In this document: in pieces, positions 34,901 through 44,000 of the stretch
How positions within the stretch are numbered: the stretch's first letter is position 1
How the letters are laid out: every line of letters starts with the position of its first letter
Assembly: GCF_001886815.1 (NCBI RefSeq)
Contig: NZ_CP018099.1
Span: forward strand, 4,152,501-4,216,500
Direction of reading: 5' to 3'
DNA: 64,000 nucleotides
DNA from: Caldithrix abyssi DSM 13497
GTDB lineage: Bacteria; Calditrichota; Calditrichia; Calditrichales; Calditrichaceae
Notes under the pieces: model-generated
Databases searched by the model: none
The model's input: only the letters and a program-made list of their open reading frames with translations
What the model was told of the DNA's origin: nothing
Translations under genes and position numbers: made by a program

Positions 34901-36794
34901 AAATCACGGTACGGCCAGCATTGTGGCCGACACATTGATTAAGTACACGCCGGCCGCCAATTATTACGGCGACGACTCCTTTCAATACGTGGTCAGCGAC
35001 AACAACGGCGGATTAGACACGGCTTCGGTATTTGTAACTATCTCGCCGGTTAACGATCCGCCCATGATCAGCGGCCTGAATGAACAACAGACCAACGAGG
35101 GGCAGGCTTTTGAGCCCATTGAACTCGATGCTTTTGTCAGCGATGTGGACGATCCGGACAGCGTTTTACAATGGCAGGCAGGCCCTACACAAAACATCGC
35201 GGTTTCTATATCCAATGACCGCGTGCTCACTGCCCAACCCGTTGATGAAAACTGGTACGGCTCTGAAATCGTTGTGCTCACGGTTACGGATACTTCCGGC
35301 GCCATGGATCAGGATTCCGTCAAGTTTACAGTGCTGCCGGTTAACGATGCGCCCGTGGCCATGAACGACACGGCCAGCGTTGCAGAAGACAGCAGCCTGG
35401 TTATTGCTCTGCTTGAAAATGATTTTGATGTCGACGGCGATTCGCTACAAATAGCGGCCATCGATTCTGCTCTGCACGGCCGGATTGCGCTGGCAAACAA
35501 TCGCTTAACCTATAGTCCGTTTGCCAACTTTTTCGGCGAAGACAGTCTGAGCTACGTGATTAGCGACGGCAACGGCGCTCTGGACACGGCAAAGGTCTTA
35601 ATTACCGTTACGCCCGTCAATGATGCGCCGGTTGTGATCCAGATGGACGATCAGATCATTATGGAAGGGCAATCCTTCGACGTTTTTGCGCTGGATAATT
35701 ACGTAAGCGATGTGGATGATCCGGACAGTTTATTGAGCTGGTCGGTCAAAGGACAGATAGAACTTTCTGCCACGATTACGCCCCAGCGTTTTCTCTTTGT
35801 GGAACCGCCTTCAAGCGAATGGAACGGCAGCGAAGTATTAACATTGACCGTTGTCGATACGGCTGGGCTGGCGGATAGCATGACTGTTACGTTTGAAGTG
35901 CTGGCCGTGAACGACACCGTTAGCTTTAGCCTGCCGCTGCCAACCTTAACCTTTAAGGAAGACGACTCGCTGCTCTATGACATTAGCAACTGGTATCCGT
36001 ATGTGGAAGATAAAGACAATCCCGATTCGACATTAAACTTTGATTTGACGGGCGCAAAGGTCGTTACGGTTGTAAAGAAAGACCACGCCTTCCTCCTAAA
36101 AGCGCCGGCCAACTGGTTTGGCAGCGACACTTTGACGCTTACGGTTGACGACGGTCTGGTGGGCAATTCTACCAGTGTATTGGTTAATGTAAAAGCGGTT
36201 AATGATGCGCCTGAAATCAGGAACCTGCCATCTGAGATCACCTTTGACAATGACACCACTTATGTTTTGACCATGAAAGACTTTGCCTTTGATATCGATA
36301 CGCCCGATTCTCTGCTAAGCTGGAATTTCATGGTCAGCAATGACTCTTTGAAATTTAGCTATGATACGGAATCAACTAATCTAACGTTAAGCGCGCCGCA
36401 GTTTGCCGGAACGGTTCAGCTGACCTGCATCCTTAGCGACGACAGTTCCGCCACGACCAGAGACACCATCGAAGTGGTGGTTACCTCGCCCACCGGCCTG
36501 CAGGACGATTTGTTCTCGCAAATTCCGAAATCATTTGAATTACGCCAGAATTTCCCTAATCCGTTTAATCCATTGACTAAAATCCGTTTTGGTCTGCCCA
36601 GAGCCGGAAAGATTTCCATTACGGTTTACAATATTCTGGGTAAAAAAGTGGCTACCGTTTTTGAAGGCGACAAGCCGGCGGGCTACCATGTGGTAACCTT
36701 CAATGGTTCGCAACTGGCTTCAGGAATCTATTTTTACCGTTTGACCACTGAAGACGGTAAGGCTTTTATCCGTAAGATGGTGCTTTTGAAATAG
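31932..36794 (+). CDS. Secreted beta-helix/Ig-repeat adhesin-like protein with sorting domain
   Basis: A 1620-residue protein from ATG 31932, with AGGAGG eight bases upstream; the frame is open 14 codons earlier. Order: signal peptide; parallel beta-helix repeats (about 20-330: IEAGVTVKFHDDVLFLVYGSL, Gly-rich turns, SPVVDAGDNTNAP and DMGPYEYQ as in choice-of-anchor Q proteins); one He_PIG-type Ig domain; tandem VNDAPVVSDIPDQTIDEGQSF-type domains mixed with VAVDDNATTSEDVAATIDVLANDSD (tandem-95) domains up to about 1500; and the sorting domain ELRQNFPNPFNPLTKIRFGLP to the end. Such proteins are surface-attached or released and act in adhesion or polysaccharide contact. Specific ligand unknown. 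Confidence 0.88.
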   Translation: MRKVFYLVSFILLASSFLFADTWSQSTISANTTWTKNNASGDGVWIVDVPNDTLIVEAGATLTIEAGVTVKFHDDVLFLVYGSLIAEGNTQDSIIFTLDDAPGSATEWSGIKLLSGASTVNKLIHCRIEKGDADIDLSGGKDYENNGGGIFCAASIDSNTVIKHCTIQHNKAVEGGGGIFTAGAPKIEFNLIRHNIAGQYGGGIGIKGGSVFELATPTLKNNIIIHNKADGLGGGGIGSFANTNMTMLNDLVYDNSSLNGSGGGIFLYSSSSLLSGKNLIVRGNSANSSNQIFGVPDLTYSNVEGGYSGEGNIDADPQFKDAANDDFHFEANSPVVDAGDNTNAPTVDFDGEPRPFDGDRDGTAVADMGPYEYQNTPPQIVSQPVTQATEDQLYTYQVVAEDPDAEEVLTYALLQGPAFLSMDAATGLLSGTPQTDEEAGDYTVVIQVSDLNNATDTQTFTLTVVAVNDAPIVSDIPDQTIDEGQSFTQIYLDNYVEDEDNADSEMTWTYSGNLQLIVTIDENRVATIQTPDSDWYGSETITFTATDPGGLSGSDAATFTVNNVNDAPVVSDIPDQTIDEGQSFTQIYLDDYVTDIDNVESDLTWTYSGNQELIVTIDENRVATISTPNADWYGSETITFTATDPDGLSDSDPATFTVNAVNDAPVVSDIPDQTIDEGQSFVSIALDDYVTDVDNDKSELTWTYSGNQDLIVVISADHIATVSVPDSDWFGAETITFRATDPDGAYGEDAATFTVNNINDAPVAVDDNATTSEDVAATIDVLANDSDVDGDNLLVSAVSSPTHGTAVIDNNQVIYTPETNWSGSDSFTYTIDDGNGGSAQATVYVTVEAVNDAPVVSDIPDQTINEGETFSDIVLDNYVNDVDNADSEINWTYSGNQDLQVSISADRVAHIAIPDPNWNGSEQIVFTATDPGGLSDRDTVTFTVQPVNDPPLAVDDHAATSEDSSLHIAVLQNDSDAENNPLTITQILNLNHGTASIVADTLIKYTPAANYYGDDSFQYVVSDNNGGLDTASVFVTISPVNDPPMISGLNEQQTNEGQAFEPIELDAFVSDVDDPDSVLQWQAGPTQNIAVSISNDRVLTAQPVDENWYGSEIVVLTVTDTSGAMDQDSVKFTVLPVNDAPVAMNDTASVAEDSSLVIALLENDFDVDGDSLQIAAIDSALHGRIALANNRLTYSPFANFFGEDSLSYVISDGNGALDTAKVLITVTPVNDAPVVIQMDDQIIMEGQSFDVFALDNYVSDVDDPDSLLSWSVKGQIELSATITPQRFLFVEPPSSEWNGSEVLTLTVVDTAGLADSMTVTFEVLAVNDTVSFSLPLPTLTFKEDDSLLYDISNWYPYVEDKDNPDSTLNFDLTGAKVVTVVKKDHAFLLKAPANWFGSDTLTLTVDDGLVGNSTSVLVNVKAVNDAPEIRNLPSEITFDNDTTYVLTMKDFAFDIDTPDSLLSWNFMVSNDSLKFSYDTESTNLTLSAPQFAGTVQLTCILSDDSSATTRDTIEVVVTSPTGLQDDLFSQIPKSFELRQNFPNPFNPLTKIRFGLPRAGKISITVYNILGKKVATVFEGDKPAGYHVVTFNGSQLASGIYFYRLTTEDGKAFIRKMVLLK
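33333..34205 (+). repeat. Three near-identical 291-base repeats within the adhesin-like gene
   Basis: Units begin at the Asn codons 33333, 33624 and 33915, exactly 291 bases (97 codons) apart, each coding the VNDAP-SDIPDQTIDEGQSF domain. DNA identity is high between the first two (long stretches like CCCGACCAGACCATTGACGA are unchanged), indicating recent duplication or gene conversion. Confidence 0.85.
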
Positions 36795-36821
36795 AAGTAC
36801 TTTCTTTAGCAATTTGAGATG

Positions 36822-36860
36822 AATCCGGATGCATGGTTTGCCGTGCGTCCGGATTTTTTT
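36822..36860 (+). terminator. Terminator of the adhesin-like gene
   Basis: AATCCGGATGCA and TGCGTCCGGATT pair with one wobble around a short loop, followed by a run of T. Confidence 0.85.
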
Positions 36861-36920
36861 TTAGCTTTTGGAACGGAGTGAAAAAGTAAGGGGAAGGGGG
36901 GAGATATAGAAGTTGGGGGA

Positions 36921-36945
36921 AAGCCCGCTCTGACAGAGCGGGCTT
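36921..36945 (+). repeat. Perfect palindrome / second terminator hairpin
   Basis: AAGCCCGCTCT (36921-36931), loop GAC, AGAGCGGGCTT, then T-run. May also terminate transcription. It is the first of four short palindromes within 270 bases. Confidence 0.7.
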
Positions 36946-36964
36946 TTTTGTGGGCTGAGAACGC

Positions 36965-36987
36965 AGCCCGGGGCAACGCCCCGGGCT
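36965..36987. repeat. REP-like palindrome, loop AAC
   Basis: AGCCCGGGGC, loop AAC, GCCCCGGGCT. The same stem occurs inverted at 37165-37187, exactly 200 bases away. Confidence 0.7.
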
Positions 36988-37121
36988 TACACTCTTAATC
37001 CCACGTCATGATCATTTCGGCCAACTGTCTTTGTAAGGCCGGACGTTATTTGTGTTTGACTTATCGGCGGTTTCACGCGGTGATATCACCCAATGACAAT
37101 CCCATCGTAAAAGAGAAAGTC

Positions 37122-37144
37122 GGAGCGCTCTTTCAGAGCGCTCC
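37122..37144. repeat. REP-like palindrome, loop TTC
   Basis: GGAGCGCTCT, loop TTC, AGAGCGCTCC: a perfect ten-base stem. Confidence 0.7.
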
Positions 37145-37164
37145 ACCCTCACCTCCCCCACCAC

Positions 37165-37187
37165 AGCCCGGGGCGTTGCCCCGGGCT
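37165..37187. repeat. REP-like palindrome, loop GTT (inverted copy)
   Basis: AGCCCGGGGC, loop GTT, GCCCCGGGCT: the reverse complement of 36965-36987. The about 180 bases between them have no gene; the ORF at 37008-37262 is built from these repeats. Confidence 0.7.
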
Positions 37188-37336
37188 TCTCCCCCTCAAC
37201 ATCCCCACCACCTATCTTTTTTACGCCCATTCTTCCTTGCATTTATTTTTCCCTTTCCATAAACCTCACTGTTTTTTGCAAAATATTTTTTCCTTAACTT
37301 GCGTTATCCAAAATAAAAAGCAACTTACGGAGTAAA

Positions 37337-38437
37337 ATGAAAGAAATTTCCCTGGCCCTGGTTCAATGGTTTAAACATCACAAAAGAGACTTACCCTGGC
37401 GCCAAACCAACGATTGGTATCCCGTGTTTCTGTCGGAATTTTTATTGCAGCAAACCCAGGTAACTCAGGCAATACCTTATTATCAAAAATTTATCCGGCG
37501 TTTTCCTACCATTTTTGAATTAGCCCGCAGCATCGAAGACGATATCTTGCAAATGTGGGCCGGACTGGGCTATTACTCCAGAGCGCGCAACCTGCTAAAA
37601 GCAGCCCGGCAAATTGTAACCCATTTTAACGGCCGCTTTCCTACTGATCTTAAAACTGCGCTCACCTTACCGGGAATCGGCCCTTACACCGCCGCGGCCG
37701 TCCTTTCCATCGCCTTCAACCAGCCATTATCCGTAGTCGATGGTAACGTCATTCGCGTCATATCCCGTTTGTTTGCTATTGAAGACGATGTTCGGCTTTC
37801 CGCCACACGTAAAGCCATTCAATTAAAAGCGCAGCAATTGCTTTTACCGACGCAGGCCGGCCTTTTTAACGAAGCCATCATGGAATTAGGCGCCCTGGTT
37901 TGCAAACCGGCCGCTCCATTGTGTGCGCAATGCCCGCTTCATACCAGCTGCCAGGCTTTTCACCGCAACAAGGTGGACGCCATTCCTTTTAAGTCTTCTA
38001 CGCCTGCCAGAAAAAAGCGATTTCATCTGGTGTTCGTCATTCGCCACGGAAGCTACTTACTGGTCGGACAAAGGCCTGGCAAAGGCATGCTGGCCGGCAT
38101 GTGGGAATTCCCTACCATCGAACTCGACGCGCCGCTGCAAAAAAACTCTCCGCAGGTTGCAGCCATCCTGAGCAGCAAATTTCCTCAATTTACCGTGAAA
38201 GCCTGCAAACCCATGCCGGTTCTGAAGCAGATTTACACACACATTCATCTGCAATACCGGCCGATTTTACTGCAAAGCGCCGCAAAAATCTCTTTTAATT
38301 CTGAAAAATACATTCAGACGCGCTGGATTCGGCGGAACGAGCTGGAAGAGTGGGCCATTCATAAAGCCCACCAAAAAATTTTACAACATGCGCAATTTAA
38401 ACAATGGTGGATGGCGTCGTCAGTAATTGAATCCTAA
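37337..38437 (+). CDS. mutY: A/G-specific adenine DNA glycosylase MutY
   Basis: A 366-residue enzyme removing adenine mispaired with 8-oxoguanine. Catalytic residues Glu34 (SEFLLQQTQV) and Asp135 (VVDGNVIRV) are present, the helix-hairpin-helix is LPGIGPYTAAA (111-121), and the iron-sulfur loop Cys189-x6-Cys196-x2-Cys199-x5-Cys205 is complete. A C-terminal NUDIX-like domain (FVIRHGSYLLVGQRPGKGMLAGMWEFP in pieces) recognises 8-oxoG. Start ATG 37337 follows ACGGAG. Its 3' end overlaps the patatin gene's by 18 bases, the two being convergent. Confidence 0.94.
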   Translation: MKEISLALVQWFKHHKRDLPWRQTNDWYPVFLSEFLLQQTQVTQAIPYYQKFIRRFPTIFELARSIEDDILQMWAGLGYYSRARNLLKAARQIVTHFNGRFPTDLKTALTLPGIGPYTAAAVLSIAFNQPLSVVDGNVIRVISRLFAIEDDVRLSATRKAIQLKAQQLLLPTQAGLFNEAIMELGALVCKPAAPLCAQCPLHTSCQAFHRNKVDAIPFKSSTPARKKRFHLVFVIRHGSYLLVGQRPGKGMLAGMWEFPTIELDAPLQKNSPQVAAILSSKFPQFTVKACKPMPVLKQIYTHIHLQYRPILLQSAAKISFNSEKYIQTRWIRRNELEEWAIHKAHQKILQHAQFKQWWMASSVIES

Positions 38438-41068
38438 AGAAATATAGCCCACGGTTCTACCTCCCGTCAAATGCCCGATGGCAAAATGAAGCGGCCCCAG
38501 AACCGTGTCGATTCCCAGCGCGCCCCCAATACCGGTAAAAAAATCTTCCAGAGAAAACACCAGCTGTGGATCGAGCCATATTCCCCCCAGGTCATAGCGC
38601 GCCGAAACATAAAAATTCCTGAACATGAAATTATCGCGCAGGAATGATTCCAGAGGTAGTTTGATGCGATACTCGCCGCTAAACAAAAACAACTGTCGGC
38701 CAAAATATTCGTTTTTGTAAAGACCGTAAAATTCATCCATACCGCCCAGCCGAAAATTCTCGGAAAAGGGCGTACTGCGATCGGCCACGCCAAAAAAGGT
38801 GCGCACATGCCAGGTGGCCCGCTTTCTGAAGGTGTAATAACCTTCCAGATTGACTAAAATTTTAGTAAACGGCTCCGTGCTGCCCAGCACCAATTTATTG
38901 CCCGATTCCCACGACCAGTAGTTATTGATCCCCTTCGTAGGGAAGTCGATTCGATCGCGTTTGTCCGCAATGGCTTTAATGGCAAAAGTCCGCAAATTGA
39001 TGTTTTGTGTATACGGAAAAACGCCGTCTTCTTTTACATCCTTAATATTTTCGTGGCGCAGCTCAATGATAAACTGCCCCAGCCGCTGGAGCTGCTGGCC
39101 GACCTGAAATCTTACGCCTCGCCGCTCTTCTCGATAGCTGCCGCCCTTTCCGGACGGCGTTGTAATGGGATTCACCTGCCAGGTGTAATAGCCCTGCAGG
39201 TCAAAGGTCAGATAGGTCGTAAAAATCCGGTCGTCTCTCAATTTGAAGCCCACCTTGCCGTCTTTTGTGCCAAAGCGCCCCACGAACATGGACTTAATGC
39301 CCATGCCCAGTAAGGCCTCGTCCCCGAATTCAATATAAAGCTGAGCGCGGCGATCCGTATCGTACTTTCCGCCAAAACGCATAACAACCGATGATTTTTC
39401 TTTAACTCTTACAAGCAACCTGTAATCCGGCCCGTTTCCTGAAATATCAACGGTCACACGATCAAACAGCTGCGTGGAATACACATTTTGAATGGCCTGC
39501 GCAATATTTTTCCAGTTAAACACGCGTCCTTTTTGACGCGAAAATTCGCGAGCAATGACGTAATCTTTTATCTTTGTATTTCCGGAAATCTCAATCTCTT
39601 TAATGATGCCTTCGTTAATATGAATGGTTAAGGTCTGCCCATTCCTGTCCCAGCAAACGCTATCTATCCGCATCAAAGAAAAACCGTCTTCCCGGTAAAG
39701 ATCGGTAATGTTTTTCAAATCTTCTTTTAACAACGCCACATTTAACGGTTTTCCTTCCTGCAAAAACATTAAATCGCGGACGGTTTTTTCATCCTTTTGC
39801 TGAAGCCCTCTAATATTGATCGTTTTTATTGGAGGGAAAGGTTCAACATGAACGCCAACTTTTAACGAATCACCCAGCGTATCTGCGAAAACTTCGATTT
39901 TTCGGTAGTTACCCGTGGCGGCCTGCTCCATAAGGTTGTTAATAATATCGCTCAGAGCAACCCATTTCTTTTCCATGCTCAGTAACTTTGCCGCTTCCTC
40001 TATTTCGAGGGTGGACTGATTGAAGGCGATACGCTTAATAAAAAACTTTTGCGAAGATTGATGACTCCGACGTTTAATCAACGCCTTAATTTCGGAAATA
40101 TGTTTTTTTGCTTCTTCAAAACCTGTGTGTACAAGTTCATCCAGGTTGGAATAATCGTCATTGCGGCGCAGGCCAACAGGCGGCACGATAAGCACATCGG
40201 CATTTTTCCGCTCTAACTGGCGTTCCATTTCGGCCATGATGGTCGTCGCCTGATCAACAATTTGCCAGGGCGCGTTAATCTCGTCCTTTTTCCGCAGAGG
40301 CGAAGTTACATCCACGGCGATGACCAGGTCGGCGCCTTCGCTGCGGGCCACATTGACCGGCAAATTGGAACGCAGCCCGCCATCCACCAGAAGCATGGAA
40401 TCTCTTTCGATGGGCACAAAAAGCAGCGGAATACTACTGGAAGCGTTGATCGCCTCGGCCAGATTGCCGTCTTTTAACACAATGGTTTTACCGCTTACCA
40501 GATCGGTAGTCACCGCCCGGAAGGGAATTTTTAAACAATCAAAACTACTGGTGGCCTGGTAGCGCGCTCGCAAAATAATATCCGATAAAGTCATCAAAAT
40601 ACGCTGGCCGGGAGAAATGGCAACCGGAATATACGGCGTGCCGTTTTTAAAACGCAAATTGACCAGGTACCGATCCTGCTCGCCTTTTTGCCCGACAAAC
40701 AGCGAGGTTCTTTGTGTTCTATCCTGGTAAATTTCGTCCCAGCGAATGGATTGCATGATCTTCAGGATTTCATCTGTGGTGTAACCCGAGGCGTACAATC
40801 CGCCAACCACGCTGCCGATACTGGTGCCCACAATCAAATCGATGGGAATTTTGTACTTTTCAAGCGCTTTGAGCACCCCAATATGAGCCACGCCACGCGC
40901 TCCGCCGCCGCTTAACACCAGGGCAACTTTTGGATGTTTTTCTATTGGCCCTCTTGTTTCTACCACGATTTGCCCGTTGCAAAACTGATACGCCTGTTCA
41001 AAAACCAGGCCCGTCCGTCCGGAAAGTGTCAAAAGCAAAACAAAAAAAACCGTTAAGCTCTGGCGCAT
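38420..41068 (-). CDS. Patatin phospholipase fused to POTRA and BamA-type barrel
   Basis: An 882-residue outer-membrane protein. After the signal peptide comes a patatin domain with oxyanion loop GGGARG (54-59), nucleophile Ser83 in GTSIG and Asp in VDGGLRSN (near 220), so the dyad is intact. POTRA-like domains follow (IKTINIRGLQQKDEKTVRDLMFLQEGKPL and IKEIEISGNTKIKDYVIAREFSRQKGRVFN in pieces) and then a surface-antigen D15 barrel to FGVADRSTPF...AIGHLTGGRTVGYISLGFNY. This resembles type Vd PlpD proteins and may display or release a lipase. It may be co-transcribed with the DUF4175 gene, 22 bases upstream. Confidence 0.9.
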   Translation of the reverse strand: MRQSLTVFFVLLLTLSGRTGLVFEQAYQFCNGQIVVETRGPIEKHPKVALVLSGGGARGVAHIGVLKALEKYKIPIDLIVGTSIGSVVGGLYASGYTTDEILKIMQSIRWDEIYQDRTQRTSLFVGQKGEQDRYLVNLRFKNGTPYIPVAISPGQRILMTLSDIILRARYQATSSFDCLKIPFRAVTTDLVSGKTIVLKDGNLAEAINASSSIPLLFVPIERDSMLLVDGGLRSNLPVNVARSEGADLVIAVDVTSPLRKKDEINAPWQIVDQATTIMAEMERQLERKNADVLIVPPVGLRRNDDYSNLDELVHTGFEEAKKHISEIKALIKRRSHQSSQKFFIKRIAFNQSTLEIEEAAKLLSMEKKWVALSDIINNLMEQAATGNYRKIEVFADTLGDSLKVGVHVEPFPPIKTINIRGLQQKDEKTVRDLMFLQEGKPLNVALLKEDLKNITDLYREDGFSLMRIDSVCWDRNGQTLTIHINEGIIKEIEISGNTKIKDYVIAREFSRQKGRVFNWKNIAQAIQNVYSTQLFDRVTVDISGNGPDYRLLVRVKEKSSVVMRFGGKYDTDRRAQLYIEFGDEALLGMGIKSMFVGRFGTKDGKVGFKLRDDRIFTTYLTFDLQGYYTWQVNPITTPSGKGGSYREERRGVRFQVGQQLQRLGQFIIELRHENIKDVKEDGVFPYTQNINLRTFAIKAIADKRDRIDFPTKGINNYWSWESGNKLVLGSTEPFTKILVNLEGYYTFRKRATWHVRTFFGVADRSTPFSENFRLGGMDEFYGLYKNEYFGRQLFLFSGEYRIKLPLESFLRDNFMFRNFYVSARYDLGGIWLDPQLVFSLEDFFTGIGGALGIDTVLGPLHFAIGHLTGGRTVGYISLGFNY

Positions 41069-41090
41069 CAGAAAAAAATCCCCATCTGCT

Positions 41091-44000
41091 TTATTGATTT
41101 TCGTTCTGGTAACGTTCCATCAATTTTTTAAAATAAGCCTCAATCAAAATCTGGTAGTCGCGATTGTAGCCCTGTTGCAGCGCATTGCGCATGGCATCCT
41201 GCAGTTGTTTTAAATCCAGATCATAAATATTTTCTAGTTTTCGCGGATCGCGCGCCAGGTATTTTTTTGCCTGCTCTGCTTTGCGCTTTTTGGAATATTC
41301 TCTTTCGCGAATGGACTTCTGAGCGTCCAGCATGCGGGACAAAATGCGCTGCTGGCGTTCAATGGTTTTGCGGCTAATATTTTTATTGAGCAGATCCTTC
41401 ACCACCTTTTCCATTTCCTGCGCCACCTGCCCCAGCCGCCCAAGTACGTTCTGCCGCTCGCCCATTTCTTCGGACAATTTTTGCAGAGCCTGTTTCAGCG
41501 CAGCTTGTTGCGCCGCCAGCCGCTGCATGGCCTGTTGCTGTTCCAGCGAAAGCCGACCCTGGTTGCCCTGACCAAATAGATTCATCGTTTCGTTATTAAG
41601 CTGCCCCTGCTGGTTGGCCATTTGCTGAAGTTGCTGCATAAATTGTTCAAAACCGGTGCCGGACGAACTGCCAGCCATTTGTTGTTGCGCTTGCATCATC
41701 TGTCCGATGCTTTGATTGAGCGCCGACATGGCCTGCCGTTGTGATTGCATGGCGCTGTTTTTGAATCGCTCGCTTAATTGCTGCAACGCCCGATTCATGC
41801 TGCGCGCGGCGTTTTGCAGACTTTTGCTCATTTGCGGTTGAATGAAAAACGTCTCCTTCGAAAGCTGAACAACATCGGAAATGGCTTTGTTCAAATTTTC
41901 GTTCAGTTGCCCCTGCTGCCGAATCACCTCGTTAAACTTCTCGCTTAACTGTGAAGTTTGCTTTGTTTTTCGCTGCAACCGTTCCTGAGCCTGCGATAAT
42001 TGCAACAACCGCTCAAGCGTACGTTGCATCTTTTGGGCGATCTTTTGCTTACTCTGGTTCAACATCTTCTGGTATGCCTGCTGTAATGCGCTCTTCATGC
42101 TTTGATATTGCTGCTGCAACCGCTGCGAACTATTTTGGGCCTGCGTCGTATTCGACTGTTGAAGGCTTTGCTGCAAATCTTTCAATCCCTGCTTCATCTC
42201 TCCGTTTTGCATTTGCGTCAAGGCAGAATCGATCTGCTTTTGTGCCTCAGGATATCTGGCCAGCATGGGATTTTTTTGCAGCTCCTGCAAATCAAATTGC
42301 AGCCGGTCGGTTAGCTGTTCCTGCTTCTTTTGCTGCTGCAACAGTCTGTTCTTCTCCGCGCTGTTCAGTTTCTCTTTTTCTTTCAACTGCTGCGACATTT
42401 TTTCCTGCTGTTTGTACAGCGCCTCGGCCTTCTTTACCAGCTCTTCCATCTTTTGCTCAAACTGCACCTGTTTAAGCAGCTCCATGGTGCGCTCAATTTT
42501 TTCTTCAAATGCTTGCTGATTAAGCCGGAATTCTTTCAGCGCTCTCTCCACATCTTTGGGCCGTACGCCCTTTTCCAGAGCCTGATTTAATTTCTTCAAA
42601 GCCTCTTCCAGTTCGGGTGTCAAAACTTCTCTGAACAAATCCTGCAACTTCATGTATTTTTGTAAAAGCTCTTCGCTGATCAAATCGTTCTGTTCCAGTT
42701 TTTTTATGGCCTCGTCCAGCTCTTTGCGAATTTGCTCCACTTTCTTCTGCAGCCGTTTCTGACGTTCCAGATCCTGCGCCAGTTGATTTTTCTTTTCCCA
42801 ATCCAGTTTTTGCGATTGTTTGATCTCCCGTTCCAGCTTTTCGAGATTCTCTTTCATTGTTTTGGCTTCTTTAACCACGTCTTGCAAATCTTCCACATTC
42901 TCCTGCTGGGTTTCATCAACCGCCTGAAATATCTCTTCGATAGATGGAAAGCGAATGTAATAAATCCGACTCTTTCCCCTTCCCGGCCCGTTGATTACAT
43001 TATTATCCAGCGCCATAGCGTAATATTTAAACTGATCGCCAAAGGCCAGCGGAAAAGTGTTAAAATCCAACACGTGCGTGATTGAAACGTGTTTGGCGCC
43101 CTGTTCGGCAAGCGGCAGAGATATGGCCTGCCACAGGGTATCGCCGCGCGGCGGATCGTGGACAATTTGATAAACTATTTTTACCTGCTGCAAACCAAAA
43201 TCATCACGGGCGTCAATACTTACCGGTAACTGCGAATCGAGCGTTAATTCCAGGTCTTCTCCCGGGCGGACAATCTCCACCAGCGGCTGGTAGTCGCTTA
43301 AAACCGAAAGACGGTACCGGATTGGATTGCGATTACGATAGCCGGCGGTATCGACCAGCACAATGTGGTAGGCATCTTCTTTTTTCAATGTAAAGCGACC
43401 GGTTGCGATTTGGTTGTTAACATTCATATTCAAAGTATCGCCGGATTCAAAAACCAGCCTGGCCCGGCGCAAAGGGCTGGCGCTTACCGCCCGTACCTTT
43501 ATGGTTGAGCCGCGCAGAGCCTGAACATCGCCGATATTGCGCTCTAACTTTTGTATTCCAAGCCCGGTGTAAGAAGGCGGCAAAACTGTTACATCCAGAA
43601 TTTTTACAAACGGCAGCGCAATAACCTTTGCCCTGAATTCCCTGGATTCCAGAAAGGAGTCCACACCCTTTTTTAACAACGGCTCGCCCGCAATTTTGTA
43701 GGTAAACGACTGCTGAACATTTTTCAAAAGCGCCGTAAAACCATTATCTACTGGCTGACAGACTAAAAATTGTTTGTCGCCCGTATGATGAATGACCACA
43801 TAACATTTCTCCAGCTCCGGTCCCCGGTACTCAACGCTAATTTTCAACGGATCACCTTTTACAAGCGTCGTGTCGCCGGGTAACACTTTAAATTCAAACG
43901 CCGGCAACTGAGCGTAAGTCCTGGTCGGATTCAAAATACGCAGCGTCGAAATCCACAAAGCATCATGCAGCAAGCCAAACATTAGCAAAAACACCAGCCC

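Noticed and set aside
32823-35917. Minus-strand ORFs within the adhesin-like gene
   Set aside because: They repeat with the 291-base period and mirror the coding repeats, so they are shadows.
37008-37262. 84-codon plus-strand ORF upstream of mutY
   Set aside because: It runs through three palindromes and is Pro/Ser-rich as a result; no start signal is present.
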